A stretch of 64,000 nucleotides of DNA from Siderastrea siderea. Its lineage: Eukaryota > Cnidaria > Anthozoa > Scleractinia > Rhizangiidae. A program made the translations under genes and the position numbers. Positions 12,245 through 25,522 of the stretch are shown in pieces (positions within the stretch are counted from its first letter, which is position 1; every line of letters begins with the position of its first letter). Below the pieces are notes generated by a model. That model had not been told where the DNA came from, searched no databases, and saw nothing but the letters and a program-made list of their open reading frames with translations. The stretch lies in the NCBI GenBank assembly GCA_964030785.1, contig OZ034971.1, positions 40,256,804-40,320,803 of the forward strand, written 5' to 3'.

Positions 12245-13120
12245 GTGTCAATATCTCATAGATTTTTGTTTATTATTAAAAGGCCAAAACTGCTAAACTG
12301 TTCAAAGTCCGTTTGCAAATTTACCCTGTGAAAATGGTATGAATACGCTATGAGTAACAGAAAATAAAAAAAAAGTTATGAAAAATTGAAGAATATAAAA
12401 ATAAATTCCAGTTGAGCGGTAGACACTGTGGGTGATCCGGCTGGTGGCGTAAATTCGGGGATTCCCTAAAGCCCTCAGATGACGTAACACAATAACAAGT
12501 GTTTCCGCCGCTTTTCCAGAAAAAGACTCTTACATACGTTCTGTGAAGTCCGCTAGTGCAACACACATTTTCGCAAGAAATTAATTCTAATGATTTCCAT
12601 TTCACCCGTCCTGTTTCTCCAACAGAAATAAGACAACCTTTCAAGGGAGATGCCTTGAGTTGTACTTGAACAGGACCATCTTGTTGTTGTTGTTGCGTGA
12701 CCTGGTCGCGAGCTCATCTCCCGACGAACATTGCTGATTCCTAGAAACCATGTTCACCTTTCCGAGAATTAGCTTTGCAGTATTGGAAATAAAGTTGTAG
12801 GAAATGAACAGTAAATTGCGGTTTCATTCGTCTCTACTCCATCTGAATTCCTCATCCGTGGTCTTATGCTTTGATATAAAAAAAATCGATAATCGATAAT
12901 TCGGCATCAAATCAAAGGCCCCTAACTGACTGGGGAGGGGGGTACACCCTTATATTAACTAGATACTCACACTATTTGCGGCCCCACTTTAGTCTGAAGA
13001 CCATTTTGACCATTTTGGTCTGAAATAGGGCGAGGTTTGTCGTCCAGGTCTGGAACTGAAGGTGCTACGTTTTATTACCTTCTCTTGAGAAGTGTGTATT
13101 GATTATTACCGAAACTTTGA
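12245..13120. other. Intergenic sequence upstream of a reductase-like exon
   Basis: No gene is seen. It includes a short (GTT)n run near 12680 and a G-run near 12940. A plausible splice acceptor (pyrimidine-poor, ending TTTGAAG) lies at 13115-13122 before the open frame that follows, so the tail of this stretch may be intron. Confidence 0.45.
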
Positions 13121-14518
13121 AGCCCTCTTATTGACGGCACCGCATTAAAATACTACCTGCCCAGTACGTTTAACTTCAGCAGCTCCCCAGATCACTTAAA
13201 TTGGTCAAAGTTCTGGGATCCTACAGCCGTACAAGGTTGGACTTTCAACGATCACACTGGGGTCCACCTGACCTCGGACGAGATTTACCGCTTCCTGCTC
13301 ATGATCGTGTTGTTCTGTTTCTTCTTTCCCCTGGGCAGATCCAACTACGCCAACCAAAAAAGCTACACGTTGGCCATAACCTTGCACGCGTTTGCTGGAA
13401 TCTGGTATGCTATTGACAACATTCGGAAGATCACTCACGGATTGCTCATTCGGAAGATCACTCACGGATTGCTCATCATCTCGTGCGTGGACCGCGTGCT
13501 CTCCATTTGGCTTTATCGACATCATCGAGGTCGCATTGTGCGGAAGAAGGTCCTTGGGAACAACGAGTACGTCGTCTTGTACGTCAAACTCAATAAGGGC
13601 GTGAAATATGCCGTTGGCGATGTTTACTATCTTCATCATCAATTCAAAGAAAGCACGGGAATGATACCTCAACGATCTCATCCCTTCACGACCTTTGCAA
13701 ATTTATCACATGATTCGACATGGGACATTGGTTTTGTGATATCGATCATGGAAGACGAAGAGCCATTGTTTTTCCCATGGACAAACTGGCTAGCAAATGA
13801 TGACCACACTTGTAGTTTGTACACATGGGGCCCTTATCGTTCGTCTGTCAGTCAGCTGTCCACCCAACTCATACAAGAGGCAGAGGAGATGCAGTCGCCG
13901 TCCCACTACCTTCTGTTCGCAACTGGATCTGGAGGCGGCTATCTTCTAGATGTCCTAAGCTGCCTCGCCTACAGAACACAACCATCGTTTCAATGTGAAA
14001 GCCAAGGATACAAGCACACTAAAATCGACATTTTCTACTCTGTCCGATGCAAGGCATTTTACAACTTTCTGTGTAAGCCAATCGACGAGCTCCTGAGAAA
14101 GATCAGCGACAAGAACACCGCCACTGTCACTTTTAAATTCTACGCCACCAATCCAGAGCAAGAACAAGATGATTCCGATGCACCAGACACCCAAATTTAG
14201 CTCATTAGTGGTCGAACAGATTTCGAAAAAGTTCTCAAGTCGGCCAATAAAAATTCTCGATGTTATTTTGTAGGGAGGCCGGCGATTGCCGAAAACGTGG
14301 AAAACATATGCAAGAGAAAAGGGATGAGGTTAGTGAAGGATTACACTAACGGACGGGGAAGCGAAGAAGACCGCCGTTTGCTGATAAGGTATCTTAAGAT
14401 AAGCTTCTGGGTTTTATTTTTCATTATTGCCATTTGCGTTGTAGCCGGTCTTGTTATACATGTTAGGAGCATCAAAAATTCGCTTAATACGCATGGCTTG
14501 AATGCGACAAAGTATTGA
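13121..14518 (+). pseudogene. Ferric reductase/NOX-like exon with one premature stop (block 1, second)
   Basis: This copy stays in one frame from the presumed splice acceptor to 14518 apart from a single TAG at 14198-14200, where the intact paralogue at 59239-60604 has CAG (QIQLI). Features shared with that paralogue are a membrane helix, LHAFAG histidine, the RSHPFT FAD-binding motif, the ATGSG nucleotide site and a C-terminal membrane helix. In this copy the second membrane histidine segment (HGLAHVVNLPM) is replaced by a duplicated RKITHGLLI unit (about 13421-13474), which removes likely functional residues. Probably a pseudogene, though a truncated product cannot be excluded. Confidence 0.75.
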
Positions 14519-17500
14519 TAGCCAAAGGACTAGCTGTATTAGAAGCTTTTAAAACACATTGTCGTAGAATACGCTTAGGATTTTCGCCAGGAAGTAATTG
14601 TTTTATGATTCTTTCCTGATTAAAATTCAGACTATATTTACTGCATGCTCATTTGTCTCAAGTTTGCTCTGAATAACGCCTTCGAAGCAATGGATAGTCC
14701 AACAAAAAAAAAACGCGCACACAAACGTAGCTACGAAAAATGTTTCGAAATTTTTTTAATAGAAATGTCAAACCTTCCGGGCCTTACAGGTGAAAACCAA
14801 GTGAAACTGGACTTGAGCGACGTGAATATATCTTTTGAGAGGAAACATATTCACCCTCTTAGTGGTCTGAAGACTTTTTAGATTTACCTACGTATGATTA
14901 TTCCATAATAAGGTTTGTTTAACATAGTTTCGTATTAAATAATCGCCTTTCTATGTAGTACACGGTCAACACGGCTGAAACTGAGATAGCGATGAGACGG
15001 CGTCGCATTTCCAATAGTAGGTGAAAAATCTGTAGCTATTCGCCGTTAGTCTTTCTACTTCCACAAAAAAATGGAAACATTTTATAGTTTGTTATTTAAG
15101 ATATACTAATCCACCCAGCAAAGAGTAGGTGTCGCAGTTTTCTACTTGTTCCTATACACTCGGGCCACAGACTCAGTCACAATCAGTGAGGACACAAGCC
15201 AACGCTGTTTTTTTCCTCTTTCGCGCTCCTCTTGTCCCTCACAATTCAGACAGACATTCTTGTAAACCAACATTGAAAGGACAGGGAGACAGATTGTGTC
15301 CCACCTAATGTGTCTAATACTGCAGTTTATACCCCAGCAACGTTTTAATCACGTGTTCTTAGCGAGGTTAAGGTCAACGTAGCTCGGCGCTTAAATAGTT
15401 TTTGCTTCGTTGTCACTGTCGCTTTTCTGTGAACTTTTTACGGACTTTAGACGGCAAAAGGAACACTCTACGACGCAGTGGCTAATTACGGATAACACAT
15501 GGAACTAACCAAAGGAACTGCGTAAACGAAATTACTGACTGTGGTACAAATGTACTTCACGCTGCAAACAGGGAAAATATTTGCTGACGTAATGACCCGA
15601 TCATCAAATGTGTACCTTATTGGATTAAAGACGGTTCTACAGTAGCTACACTTTGCATAACAACTGCTTTAGTTAATAGAGTGTGTATTCTATAAAATAA
15701 ACGTCTGCCATCTTAACCCAATCCGTATCTGTGTGAGTTGGTCGGCAAGTTTCCTTGCCGTTTGCATGGGCCAGTCAGTCCGACTACAAGCTCAAGAACT
15801 ATGAAAGAAGGTAAGCGATTGAAAACGCTCCGAAAATGGGGATTTTGGAAACGCAGTCCAAAATAAAGATTTCGTCGTTTATAAGTGCCTGGCAGAATTT
15901 AAAGATTTGTTGAGATTCAACCTTCCATTCTCGCGTTAACGATCGAAAACAAAGGTTTTGGAAAACGATGACATTGAACAGTAAACAAGTCAGTACAAAG
16001 TAGTCAAAGTAGCTTTTTCGAATGGAAGAAAAAGAACCGATTCACAGCGGAAAGAGGTGGATGGGCCTTCATTTGTGATAAAATCCCCGGGTGTGCCTTC
16101 TCAGACGGTCCGAGGCCCGCCTGAGAATCAGGCTAAAGGTGTGCCATGTATTGAACTGAACTGAAAGCTATCAGTTTTAATTGCCTAACCATTTACTTTT
16201 TTCATACTGCAGCTCGTTTCCATGACTTCACAAAATAATGTTTCCTTGAACCTTTGCTAATTTTTTAGCTTAAAAACTCCAACGTGTGTTAGCGGACCGT
16301 TCACTTAACGCACCTCCTCCTGTATGTATTCACCCTATCCACGAGTTCTTCTCTTCTAATGTCGAGTTGGCTCATCCTCGCTTTCATCCCCACCTTCTCC
16401 CCACCCCCATTGGGTTTAACTTTTCACTTCCAATCGCGTGCGACTGAATTCTGAACTAAGAATACGTTATTAAAATACGAGTCCACCGTTTAAGTTACAT
16501 GTGATACTTAAGACGGATTCCGCTCAACGTTCGAGCAATAAGTGCAAAAAATATTTACTAAAAAACTACTCATAGCACGGTAACATTTTGAATGCTATTT
16601 GAAACATCTCACTTTAGTTCACTTGCCCAAGTGACTCCGCGATGAAATTCTCAAGCTTTCTCAAGAAAATTAATTTCAAATCTCGTACAAGTATGCTAAA
16701 AACGGGCGCCATTTTGTTTTGAACTGACATGAAGCGTCTTTTTAATTGAAATATGGATAACTTCAAATCCAGTTTTCTCTCGCGGGGTCAGCTTGGGAGC
16801 AAAAGTAACGATAAGTTCTTCTTATCTGTTCTCAAAATGTTACAGTGCTGCAAGTATTTTTTTGGTAACTTAATTTTTGCACTTACTGCTCGAACGTTGA
16901 GCGGAAATCGTCTTAAAAGCTTGCTGACATAAGATATCTAGAATACATTTGATATTCTAGTGTTGTATCTCTCGCGTAGTAATCAGTGAACTAAATCAGT
17001 ATATAATATAGTTAAAGGTGCCTTAAATTTTCCAGTAGTCAAAGGTGTTCTAAACGATTCCAACTTGTATCTTGATCATGCTTAGTGTCAATATCTCAGA
17101 GATTTTAGTTTGTTATTAAAAGGCCAAAACTGTTGAAGTGCGTTTGCCAATTTACCTTGTGAAAATGGTATGAGTACGCTATTACACCCGTCTGCGATAA
17201 CTTGCGATCAGAACCAAGTTTAGCAGTGGTCGAGTAACAGAAAATAAAAAAAAAGCTATTAAAAAATTCCGTCCGGCTGAAGATTGTAAAAAATAAATTC
17301 CAGTTGAGCGGTAGACATAGTAGGTGATCCGGCTGGTGGCGTTTAATTCGGGGATTCCCCCAAAGCCCTCAGATGACGTAACACAATAACAAGTGTTTCC
17401 GCTTTTCTAGGAAAAGACTTTTACATACGTTCTGCGAAGACCGCTTGGGTAACAAAAATTTTAGCAAGAAATTAATTCTAATTATTTCCATTCACCCATC

Positions 17501-18300
17501 ATGTTTCCCCAAAAGAAATACGATTATCTTTCAAGGGAGATGCCTGTACTTAAAATGGACAATCTTGTTGTTGTTGTTGTTGTTTTTACGTGATCTAGTC
17601 GCGAACTCATCTCCCGATGAACATTGCTGATTCCTAGAAACCAGGTTCACCTTTCCGAGAATTAGTTTTGCAGTATTGAAAATAAAGTTGTGGGAAATGA
17701 ATAGTAAATTGCGGTTTCATTCGTCTCACTCCATCTGAATTCCTCATCAGTGGCCTCATGCTTTGGTATAAAAAAGGCTAATCGACAATTCGGCATCAAA
17801 TCAAAGGCCCCTCAAACCGGTTGGGGGGGGGGGGGGTGGATACTTCCTTATATTAACTAAATACTCACACTATTTGCTGCCCCACTCTAACCTGAAGTAG
17901 GGTACATTATGCATAGGCTCCTGTATAGATTTTGGCCATTTTGGTCTGAAATAGGGTGTGGTTTGTGATTCTGGTCTGGAACTGGGTGTTTTTAGAAGTT
18001 ACGTTTTATTATCATCTTCTCTTGAGAAGTGTGTTTGATTATCATCAGAACTTTGAAGCCCTTCTCAAATATCTAGGCAAACTGAAGCAGTTCCGAAATA
18101 GTCCGACCTTGAATTTTGGGTCAGGTTTAAAATAGGGTAGGGAAAGTAACATATTTTAATCTAAAATATGGTAAGCTAGGGTTTCAAGGAGTATGTCCCA
18201 CACTCCCAACCAAATTTTAGGGAAGTACCTCTCCCCGGGCCCAAAACCGAAGGGTCCCGCATCCCGTGTCTGATAGAATGCTCATCCCTACTCGCTTGGC
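14519..18300. other. Intergenic sequence downstream of the second reductase-like copy
   Basis: No supported gene. It repeats, with divergence, the 3' flank seen after the first copy (9721-12880) and matches 60605-63290 in the second block. It includes a (GTT)n run near 17565 and a long G-run near 17822. A short frame with a lysine-rich start near 14645-14881 is shared as broken sequence with other copies and is not supported. Confidence 0.5.
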
Positions 18301-18315
18301 TTAGTGTGAATCCCA

Positions 18316-18741
18316 GAGCAGGGGGGGTGGGACACTTGACTAATGTTTGGCTATAGGGGTGCCACTGAAGATTTGAAACCCTGACCCTGTTCAGGACAAA
18401 AAATGTCCTACAATACCTACCCTGTGAAGGACAACACCCTGCATTTCAGTTTAGGTCCCTAGGGCAAATGACAACACTCCCTTGTTTCAAACAATTCTAA
18501 AGTGTTTCAAATACCAGCAAACGTCCCTCATCTAGGATTGCTAAATACTGTATTAGCCATATTTAACGACGGCAATCATACTGACCATACCCTGTTTAGG
18601 ACAGGTTCACACTCTGTTTAGGACAGACTCACATAAAAAAAATTATATTCCCTGGTTCCATGAAGGACAAAGAGGCTAAAACTATACCCTGTCCAGCAGC
18701 ACCTCCCTGTAGAGGCCATATTAGAGTATCCCCATCCCCCG
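18316..18741. repeat. Degenerate MITE related to the 5023 element
   Basis: The same internal repeat (ACCCTGTTTAGGACAG and variants) and G/C-run ends seen in the 5023-5335 element occur here: a G-run near 18320, and ATCCCCATCCCCCGGGG near 18727-18743. The ends are too degraded to define a target duplication, so the boundaries are approximate. Confidence 0.5.
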
Positions 18742-21700
18742 GGGGTGTGAGTTGACTGAGGTCGTGATATTTGCTGGATTTAACCCCACTTTGGCCTAGT
18801 GTGAGTTGACTTTGCTGTATTCCTTTTACAAAAGAGAGCAAATCCTGCTCTAGCCAGGGTGCAAACAGATCTTCTTTCACAACATCCAGCAACTGTCAGG
18901 CGTCTTTAAACTCCATCTAGCACCCCACCCTCATAACTGTGATTCCAATTATATCAATTTCTTAAATAAATTTTTCAAAGACATCATACCATTTAATGCA
19001 GAGTTTTTGCCCTTGAATTAAAACAACCATTTTTGTTGTCTAAAATATTTCATTATAATTTTTGTCCATTCAGAAAGACAAGGAAAATCAAGGAGACAAA
19101 ATAAGGGGGAATTTTTAAGTTAAATGAAATACACTGTGACACGCAGTGAATGTAATCTAAAGCATTCCATTTTATTGGTCTATAACAAGATTATACACAA
19201 AAAACTCGTGTACGTTCACAGTTAGCCTGATGAAAAACACACAAAAAGGTTTGGGAGAATTAGAAAGCTCAAGTGAACCAATAAAATGGAAAAAGCAGTA
19301 TACTCTGATATTCTCCATCCCAAACTGTCTATTGTGTCTTAACTTTAGACTACCAATTGAAAAATAAGAACGCAAATTAAAGTAGGGATGTGATAAGCCA
19401 TAAAAGTTTTACATAATGGCTAAATGTAAGTTAACAACAGTGTGTTTGAGACAACTTCAATTGTTTGTATGTGAACCTTAAAAGGACATATTCTCCCAGA
19501 ACCTCTCACTGGGAGTTAATCAGGTCCCAGAGGTTGTAAACACAGATTCATGAAGAACAAAATCTAACAAGTTCTTAACAATGTTTAACATACACTGCAA
19601 TGTTTACACCTGACTCACTCACGCAGTGTAATCTCAAACTTATACTAACAAAGAAGGAGAACAATAAATTTATTGTCTGTAATAACAGTTTTTTGCACAG
19701 ATTGGTGCATTAATGTACAATTGCAGTGTTTGAGAGAACTTGAATGATTCTGTGACCTTTCACATTTATTCTCCCTTAACTCTCTCCACTGTATAAACTG
19801 ACAATGCACTAAGAAACTAAAAATTAAGACAATTTAACATGACATAATATACTGCAACAGTTTAAGGAGGCTTGAAAGGGTCTTTAGTTCTGTGCACATA
19901 GCCTACACATGACATGGCAAGAATGCACATGTCAACCAAGTGAATCAAAATTTCTAGTAAAAGTCCCACCTGAAAGTACTGGAAGTGAAAATATGGCATA
20001 AGGTCTTACAAACCACAAATAAAACATGCACGAAACATTTGTTTTTATTAACAAATTTTGCTCGGCGACCCAGCCTGACTTTTCGCATGCATGTAGCCTT
20101 AAGTGTGCCAATTCAAATAGAAATGTTTGGAGGACAGTTTTTCAGTGGAACTTTTTGTAATTCAAGAAAACAACTTTTTCAATATAATTTAAGTTCTACT
20201 GAATAAATTTTTGTCAAATCACCAGAGAAGTTAAAGAATTTAGGGCACTTTCTAAAAATACAATAAAAAGGGTAGGTCACCAACTTAGTTTTTCAGATAA
20301 TTGGCAAAAACTGAAATTTGGTGGTTCTTTTTGTGGGCCTTGGTGTTGCCATGGTAATGGCTATGACGTCACATAGGAGGTGTTAAGAGATGCATGGTTT
20401 GCCCACATTGTCAGAAATACTTTTTTGTACCCGTTCCTTGTTTCAAAAGGATTAAAACAATTAAAAACCCTTTTGAGCCACCTTAAAACACATGCCCGAT
20501 ACAAATATGACAATGAATTTGCAAGAAATTCAGTGTTTGCGTAAAGCAAAGCCAATACATCACACTTACATTGTATTAGAAAAAACATAAATTACGGTAA
20601 GCAAGAAATAATAACTGTATTTACTAGGCTAATGTATTAAAACACAGGAGAGGGACTCTCATTTAAAAGTGACAGAGATACTTGTTGGAGAATGAATACT
20701 AAGGAAAAAACAAGAAAGAAAGAAACCCCTCAATGCACCAGAACCATGTTTTGAGCATATGATACCAGTTTGTTTTTACCCAGCAAGTAATAAAACAAAA
20801 CATTAACTGAAAATTGTCTAACTTTTTACATTGGCAATCAAATCAACTCAATTATGTAATTTTAGATGGCACTGTTTTAGTATTTACACACAAGGTAAAA
20901 TACCACAACACACTGTAATTAGGTCTGACTCAGTAAATGTAGAAACTAAACAACCTTATAGTGGTACCAAAATCATATTTTAAATCCTGAACGTACAATG
21001 TACAATCACTCCTGTTACTTTAAATAACAGACTGGAGTGACCTCCCTGACTGCTAATCTAGGATGTCAGTTATACAGGGTGTGTTTAGCTTAATCACTCC
21101 TGTCACTTTTAAACAAATAGTTCCCCACACCCCTCCTTCCAAAAAAAGATATTATTAAACAATTATTCTACAAGGAACTACTTCATTGGATAATTAGTGA
21201 AAAATAAACAACTCCTATCAAACAGGTGCAAATTATACAAATAATTATTGTTTTATTAAATTGTTGTTGATTTTTTGTCTTTAAATTTTTTGGACAAAGG
21301 TTTGTTTTACGGATAAGCTTTTGAATGTTGTGGCACCTGACATAGCATTCATTGAGGCAAAAAGCAAGGTTATTCACAGAATGATAAAGTGTGTGCAGCG
21401 TTCCAATGATAGACTGCTTTCAACCCTTTCAGGATAGTCAAGAGCGAGACTGTAGCGAGGAGGAAAGACAACAAGAGACTGTTCCCCCCTCGGCTCTTGG
21501 ATCCAGGTTTTACTTTCTTCTCTCTTTTTTTTTCTCGCTTTCAGCTATCCAGAAAGGGACTGCTAGTAGTTTAATCAAATGAGAAAACTAGATTCAGAGT
21601 TTTTAAACAACACATAATTTAAAAACTTGTGACTTACGGTAAATAAGCTAAGACAGTAATCTATTATTTATAAAAAAGACCAGTGTTTAAACTTCAGTAA

Positions 21701-21840
21701 TACTATAAACTGCCTAAAATATAAGTAATGTTCACACAAAAGTGAATTAAATGTTTGTCATGGTCTCAATGAGTTCTTTTGGCCAAAAAGCCACAGTTCA
21801 CATGCATCTACATGTAATAATTCTCTTACTACAGCTATAC
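18742..21840. other. AT-rich intergenic stretch, no gene seen
   Basis: About 3 kb with only short, uncompositional frames and many stops on both strands. No domain, RNA gene or transposon end is recognisable. If the block duplication is a simple tandem, this is the right end of the first unit; the matching stretch would lie left of this window. Confidence 0.5.
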
Positions 21841-22214
21841 CCCGGGGGGGGGGGGGACTCCCATATGAAAATGACGGGGATGCTCCTCGGAAAATTAGAA
21901 TTATACCCCTAAAGGAGACCAATCTGGGCATGGTTCAGGTGTTATTTGACCCCTAAACGAGACCATGCTAAAACAGACAACCAAATAAGAGCTTCAGTGA
22001 TTTTAAATGCGCTAAAGATTGACGCTAAAGATTGACGTCGTTTGGTTTTTCATATAGATATTTCCTTACGCACACCCTAAGCGATACCTGAATGGGTAAA
22101 AATATTGGCTTTCCTTCCTAAAAACCCTAAGCGAGACCAAAATCTGCAAATTACAACCCTAAGCGAGACGACGAGCATCCCCGTCACTTTGATATGGGAG
22201 TCCCTCCCCCCGGG
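21841..22214. mobile_element. hAT-like MITE with 8-bp target duplication
   Basis: This 374-bp element begins CCCGGGGGGG...ACTCCCATAT and ends with the inverted ATATGGGAGTCC...CCCCGGG. Internally, GACGGGGATGCTC and its inverse GAGCATCCCCGTC extend the inverted repeats. A perfect 8-bp duplication AGCTATAC flanks it (21833-21840 and 22215-22222). It contains repeated ACCCTAAGCGAGAC-like motifs. Non-autonomous. Confidence 0.85.
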
Positions 22215-23788
22215 AGCTATACAAACTATATAAAGTGTCAGTAACTTAAGTGATACTGTATTGCCAACTAATTACACTGTAATTGTGAAGGAAAATGAGT
22301 GATAATATTCTTTTCTGAATCATTGTTAACAAGAAGTCAAAATAGACTGGTAACAGCCAGGCCACTTTCAATCCCCTATGATGCTCCCCTTCCCCATGAC
22401 CAGTCGGCCCCCAAGGAAAAAACATAGATTATCCACATTATGTTGGACAGGCCACATAACTAGTTTTTCTTTAACAGCATATTTTAGGAGGAATTGTAGA
22501 CACCCCTCGCTGATCTTACAAAAATATTAGAGCATGACAAAGTTTAATGTTATGCATGAATCCAAACATTTTTTAGCCTGGATGTCAAAAACAGACTGTA
22601 AAAGTCAATCTACGTAATGTGTATATCCAGTATTTCGAATATTTCAAATCCATTCTCCAAAATCACATGAGAGACCAAATGAACTCTTCAAAATGACAAA
22701 GAAGAACTTGACAATTCCTGCAAGATTTTGTATTCCCACAGAAATTTATAGAAATTGAATCAGGCAAGTATTTCAAATCGATTGTAAATTTATTTTTTAT
22801 TTTAAGTTTGCCACAACCAGTTGAAACCATAGTTTGTATGTTGCTGTCAAAGCAGCATAAAAGTGAAGACAGTACAAAAATGACTTCTTAATTTACACTG
22901 CCTCAGTCAGTGACCTGAAAGCGGAGATTTCTCACACAATTCCGCTTAGGCGGGATAAAGAGAAATAGGAGAAATTAATTAAAACAACATATACAAGCTT
23001 TAGAGCTAAATAATACGGTATTACACCTTTATATAAATAATAAGTATGAGAAAAAATTATCTATCATAGAAATCTACCATGGCAAACAATTTACAAATAA
23101 ACAACACAAAATTGACTGCTCTGACAAGGGTCTAATTTTTTTTGGCTCCTGCTTTCTCACTTGAACACAAAAGCAGTTCAGGACGAAACTTTTCTTTTTG
23201 AAAAACACAGGGAGCATTTTGATTTTTAACACTCTGTGGGCAGTGAAGCATAAGAAAGAACAACCTATCTGAAAGTGGAGAAGCTGAAAGTTTTAATTGA
23301 CTTCATTTGAAAAGTAAATGTGTATCATGTTTTTAACCTCTCCAAAATAGACAATTGCCAGTTAAAGTACAATTCAAAATGACAAATAAAGAACACAAGC
23401 TGAGGAAATCTTTTACAAATTCATTTAAAGCTTGATAACAAATTATTTTTACCCAAACAATTATAGTCTGTCAGAAGTCTGTAAGGTTATATTAAGGCTA
23501 GTTCATTATAACAACACTTGCAAAAAACAGGGCAGAAGATTTTTAAAGGGTGCACTTAATTTGTTCGGTCTTTTATAATATGAGTTTTAGACACAAAACT
23601 GCAATATTTAAACTGACAAGGAAAGTACTGTATGAATTTCTGTCATCTTTTTTTGTTTTTGTTTTATAGTGTATTCCAACAGCAATGATTGTCATATGCA
23701 ACTGCTGTAAAAATACATTTACTTTACTGTGATGTTATTTAACTTATTGTCTTCTTGTTCTTGCGCTATAAAAAACACATGATGAGTT
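22215..23788. other. Start of the second block copy; non-coding
   Basis: From 22596 onward the sequence aligns with position 1 onward of this window at high identity (CTGTAAAAGTCAATCTACGT in both). No gene is seen before the NHL-like gene at 23789. The 22215-22595 part is unique within the window. Confidence 0.6.
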
Positions 23789-25522
23789 TTAAATAACAAT
23801 TACCTTGCTATTGTCATCCTCATCTCTTACAGCTACAGCAATGTGACCCTCCATGGTCACTGTAATCCCTCCAAACCAGTCAATCCTTTCTTCATCGAGT
23901 GCAATGGCTCGCACAAACTCGCCATCTTTAGTGTATATATCCACTCGCGGGCGGCCTGTTCCTAGTTCTTCACAAGCGATGACGACATGTTCACCTGCAG
24001 GGTGGGAAGCCAGTGTATGGTTATATCCTTTGGTGTTAATGTTGAACTTGTTCAGCTGTGTTCCATCCTCGGTAAATACGTGAACACAGTCATCACCTCC
24101 GTCAGGCAGCATCACACTGCCGTCAGGGACTGTGGTTATGTCCCATGCATACTTCAATATTCCTTCTCCAAAGCTACAGACATATCCTCCGTCATGGTTG
24201 TACACATCAACAACACGTTTGCGCTCATCAGTCAGCCTCAATACCAGCACTTTGTTGCTGCTAACTGTCAGTCTGCCCCAGCCCCATCTCACAGGAAACT
24301 TGTTCAGCCGGTCACCACTGTTCTGGTGCACATGCATTTCCAGCTCCCCTACCACAGTCCCAGGCTTGTTCAGTCTGACCAGTACATAGATGTTACTGCT
24401 GTTCAGGTTAGTGGTGACATCAAGAATATCTAACTCTGTATCGGCGTCATCAGTTTGAGGTTTAAAACTGTGAAGAAACTTGCCGCTGCTACTAAACACC
24501 TTGACTGTTGTATCCCCATAGTCTGCTATGATAAACTGTCCGTCGGTGTTTGTAGCGATACCGCACGGATACTTCAGCTTGTGCTCCTCTTCACCCTCCT
24601 GACCAAATGACCATGGTGTAACGCAGCAGTGTTCCATGTCAACTTTTCGCAGTACTTCAGTCACTCTTGAGTCACGCAGAGGGTCAATTTTGTCTGTCCC
24701 AATATCAACCGAAGGCCAGATCAAGACGCTTTTACCGGCTGTTTGCGAAGCATCATAAATGGCGCGATTTACCTGACAGACGGCAGAAATTATTTCCCTC
24801 CGTTCGTCTTTGCCAAAGCGGCCCTTGATATTGAGGACGCCTTTTTCAAGCTCAACTTTAAAGTTATTCTTAACATCTGGCAGAGAGTGGAGTTTCTGAA
24901 GGCATTGTTCGCACTCTGGTAATGCAGTTTCCATTGCGCTCTTCACAGACAAAGACGACAAGTCGCCCGCGGTAAGCACAGTGCCTACTGCCGACTCTAA
25001 TATTGTCCCCATGGCACGATATCGAATAGCTGTGATGCGGTCAAACGTGCTTAGAGCTTCATTGTTGAAGGCTCTTGTTGCTTCTTCACGAGCCATTTTG
25101 AATCTCTCTTTTGCTTCAGAAAGCGACTTCTTAGTTGTTTCACTGAACTCAGTCAGTTCCATGTTTGTCATTTCTGCGGCGAGGGCAATTGTTTTCACAG
25201 TAGCTGTTGTTGAAGGTGAGCTAGGCTTTTCAAGATTCTCTTTTCTTTTTCTGGCACCAATGGTTGCTGCCGCAGCTTCTGCGTCGATTGCCTGATAAAG
25301 GTATTTGAGACCAACTTCATAGGCATCAATCGCTGACAGAAGGTCCTTTCTCGCTAGTCCATCCAACTTTGACTTGATATCGTCGATTTCACGTACGATC
25401 AAATCTCGGATTTTTTGGTCAGTCACATCGCCTTCTTTCAGTTTTTCGGCGGCTTTATCTCTGCCTTTATTCACGAGCAAGCCAATAGTGGCTTTAAACG
25501 CGGCTGTGATAATCGAAGTCAT
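23789..25522 (-). CDS. Helical plus NHL-like beta-propeller protein, copy 2
   Basis: A paralogue of the 1199-2941 gene from the block duplication. The open frame extends upstream to 25594, but the first ATG is at 25522 and gives the same MTSIITA start as copy 1, so I use it (577 codons). It has the same layout: about 300 helical residues, then propeller blades (WSFGQEGEEEHKLKYPCGIA begins the first). Substitutions are spread along the length and there is no stop or frameshift, so both copies may be active. The end again reads AAG-GTAATT, a likely splice donor. Presumably cytoplasmic; function unknown. Confidence 0.75.
   Translation of the reverse strand: MTSIITAAFKATIGLLVNKGRDKAAEKLKEGDVTDQKIRDLIVREIDDIKSKLDGLARKDLLSAIDAYEVGLKYLYQAIDAEAAAATIGARKRKENLEKPSSPSTTATVKTIALAAEMTNMELTEFSETTKKSLSEAKERFKMAREEATRAFNNEALSTFDRITAIRYRAMGTILESAVGTVLTAGDLSSLSVKSAMETALPECEQCLQKLHSLPDVKNNFKVELEKGVLNIKGRFGKDERREIISAVCQVNRAIYDASQTAGKSVLIWPSVDIGTDKIDPLRDSRVTEVLRKVDMEHCCVTPWSFGQEGEEEHKLKYPCGIATNTDGQFIIADYGDTTVKVFSSSGKFLHSFKPQTDDADTELDILDVTTNLNSSNIYVLVRLNKPGTVVGELEMHVHQNSGDRLNKFPVRWGWGRLTVSSNKVLVLRLTDERKRVVDVYNHDGGYVCSFGEGILKYAWDITTVPDGSVMLPDGGDDCVHVFTEDGTQLNKFNINTKGYNHTLASHPAGEHVVIACEELGTGRPRVDIYTKDGEFVRAIALDEERIDWFGGITVTMEGHIAVAVRDEDDNSKVIVI

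Noticed and set aside
14645..14881. 78-codon lysine-rich gene after the second reductase-like copy
   Set aside because: The homologous sequence in the other three copies is broken by indels, so there is no sign of selection on the frame.
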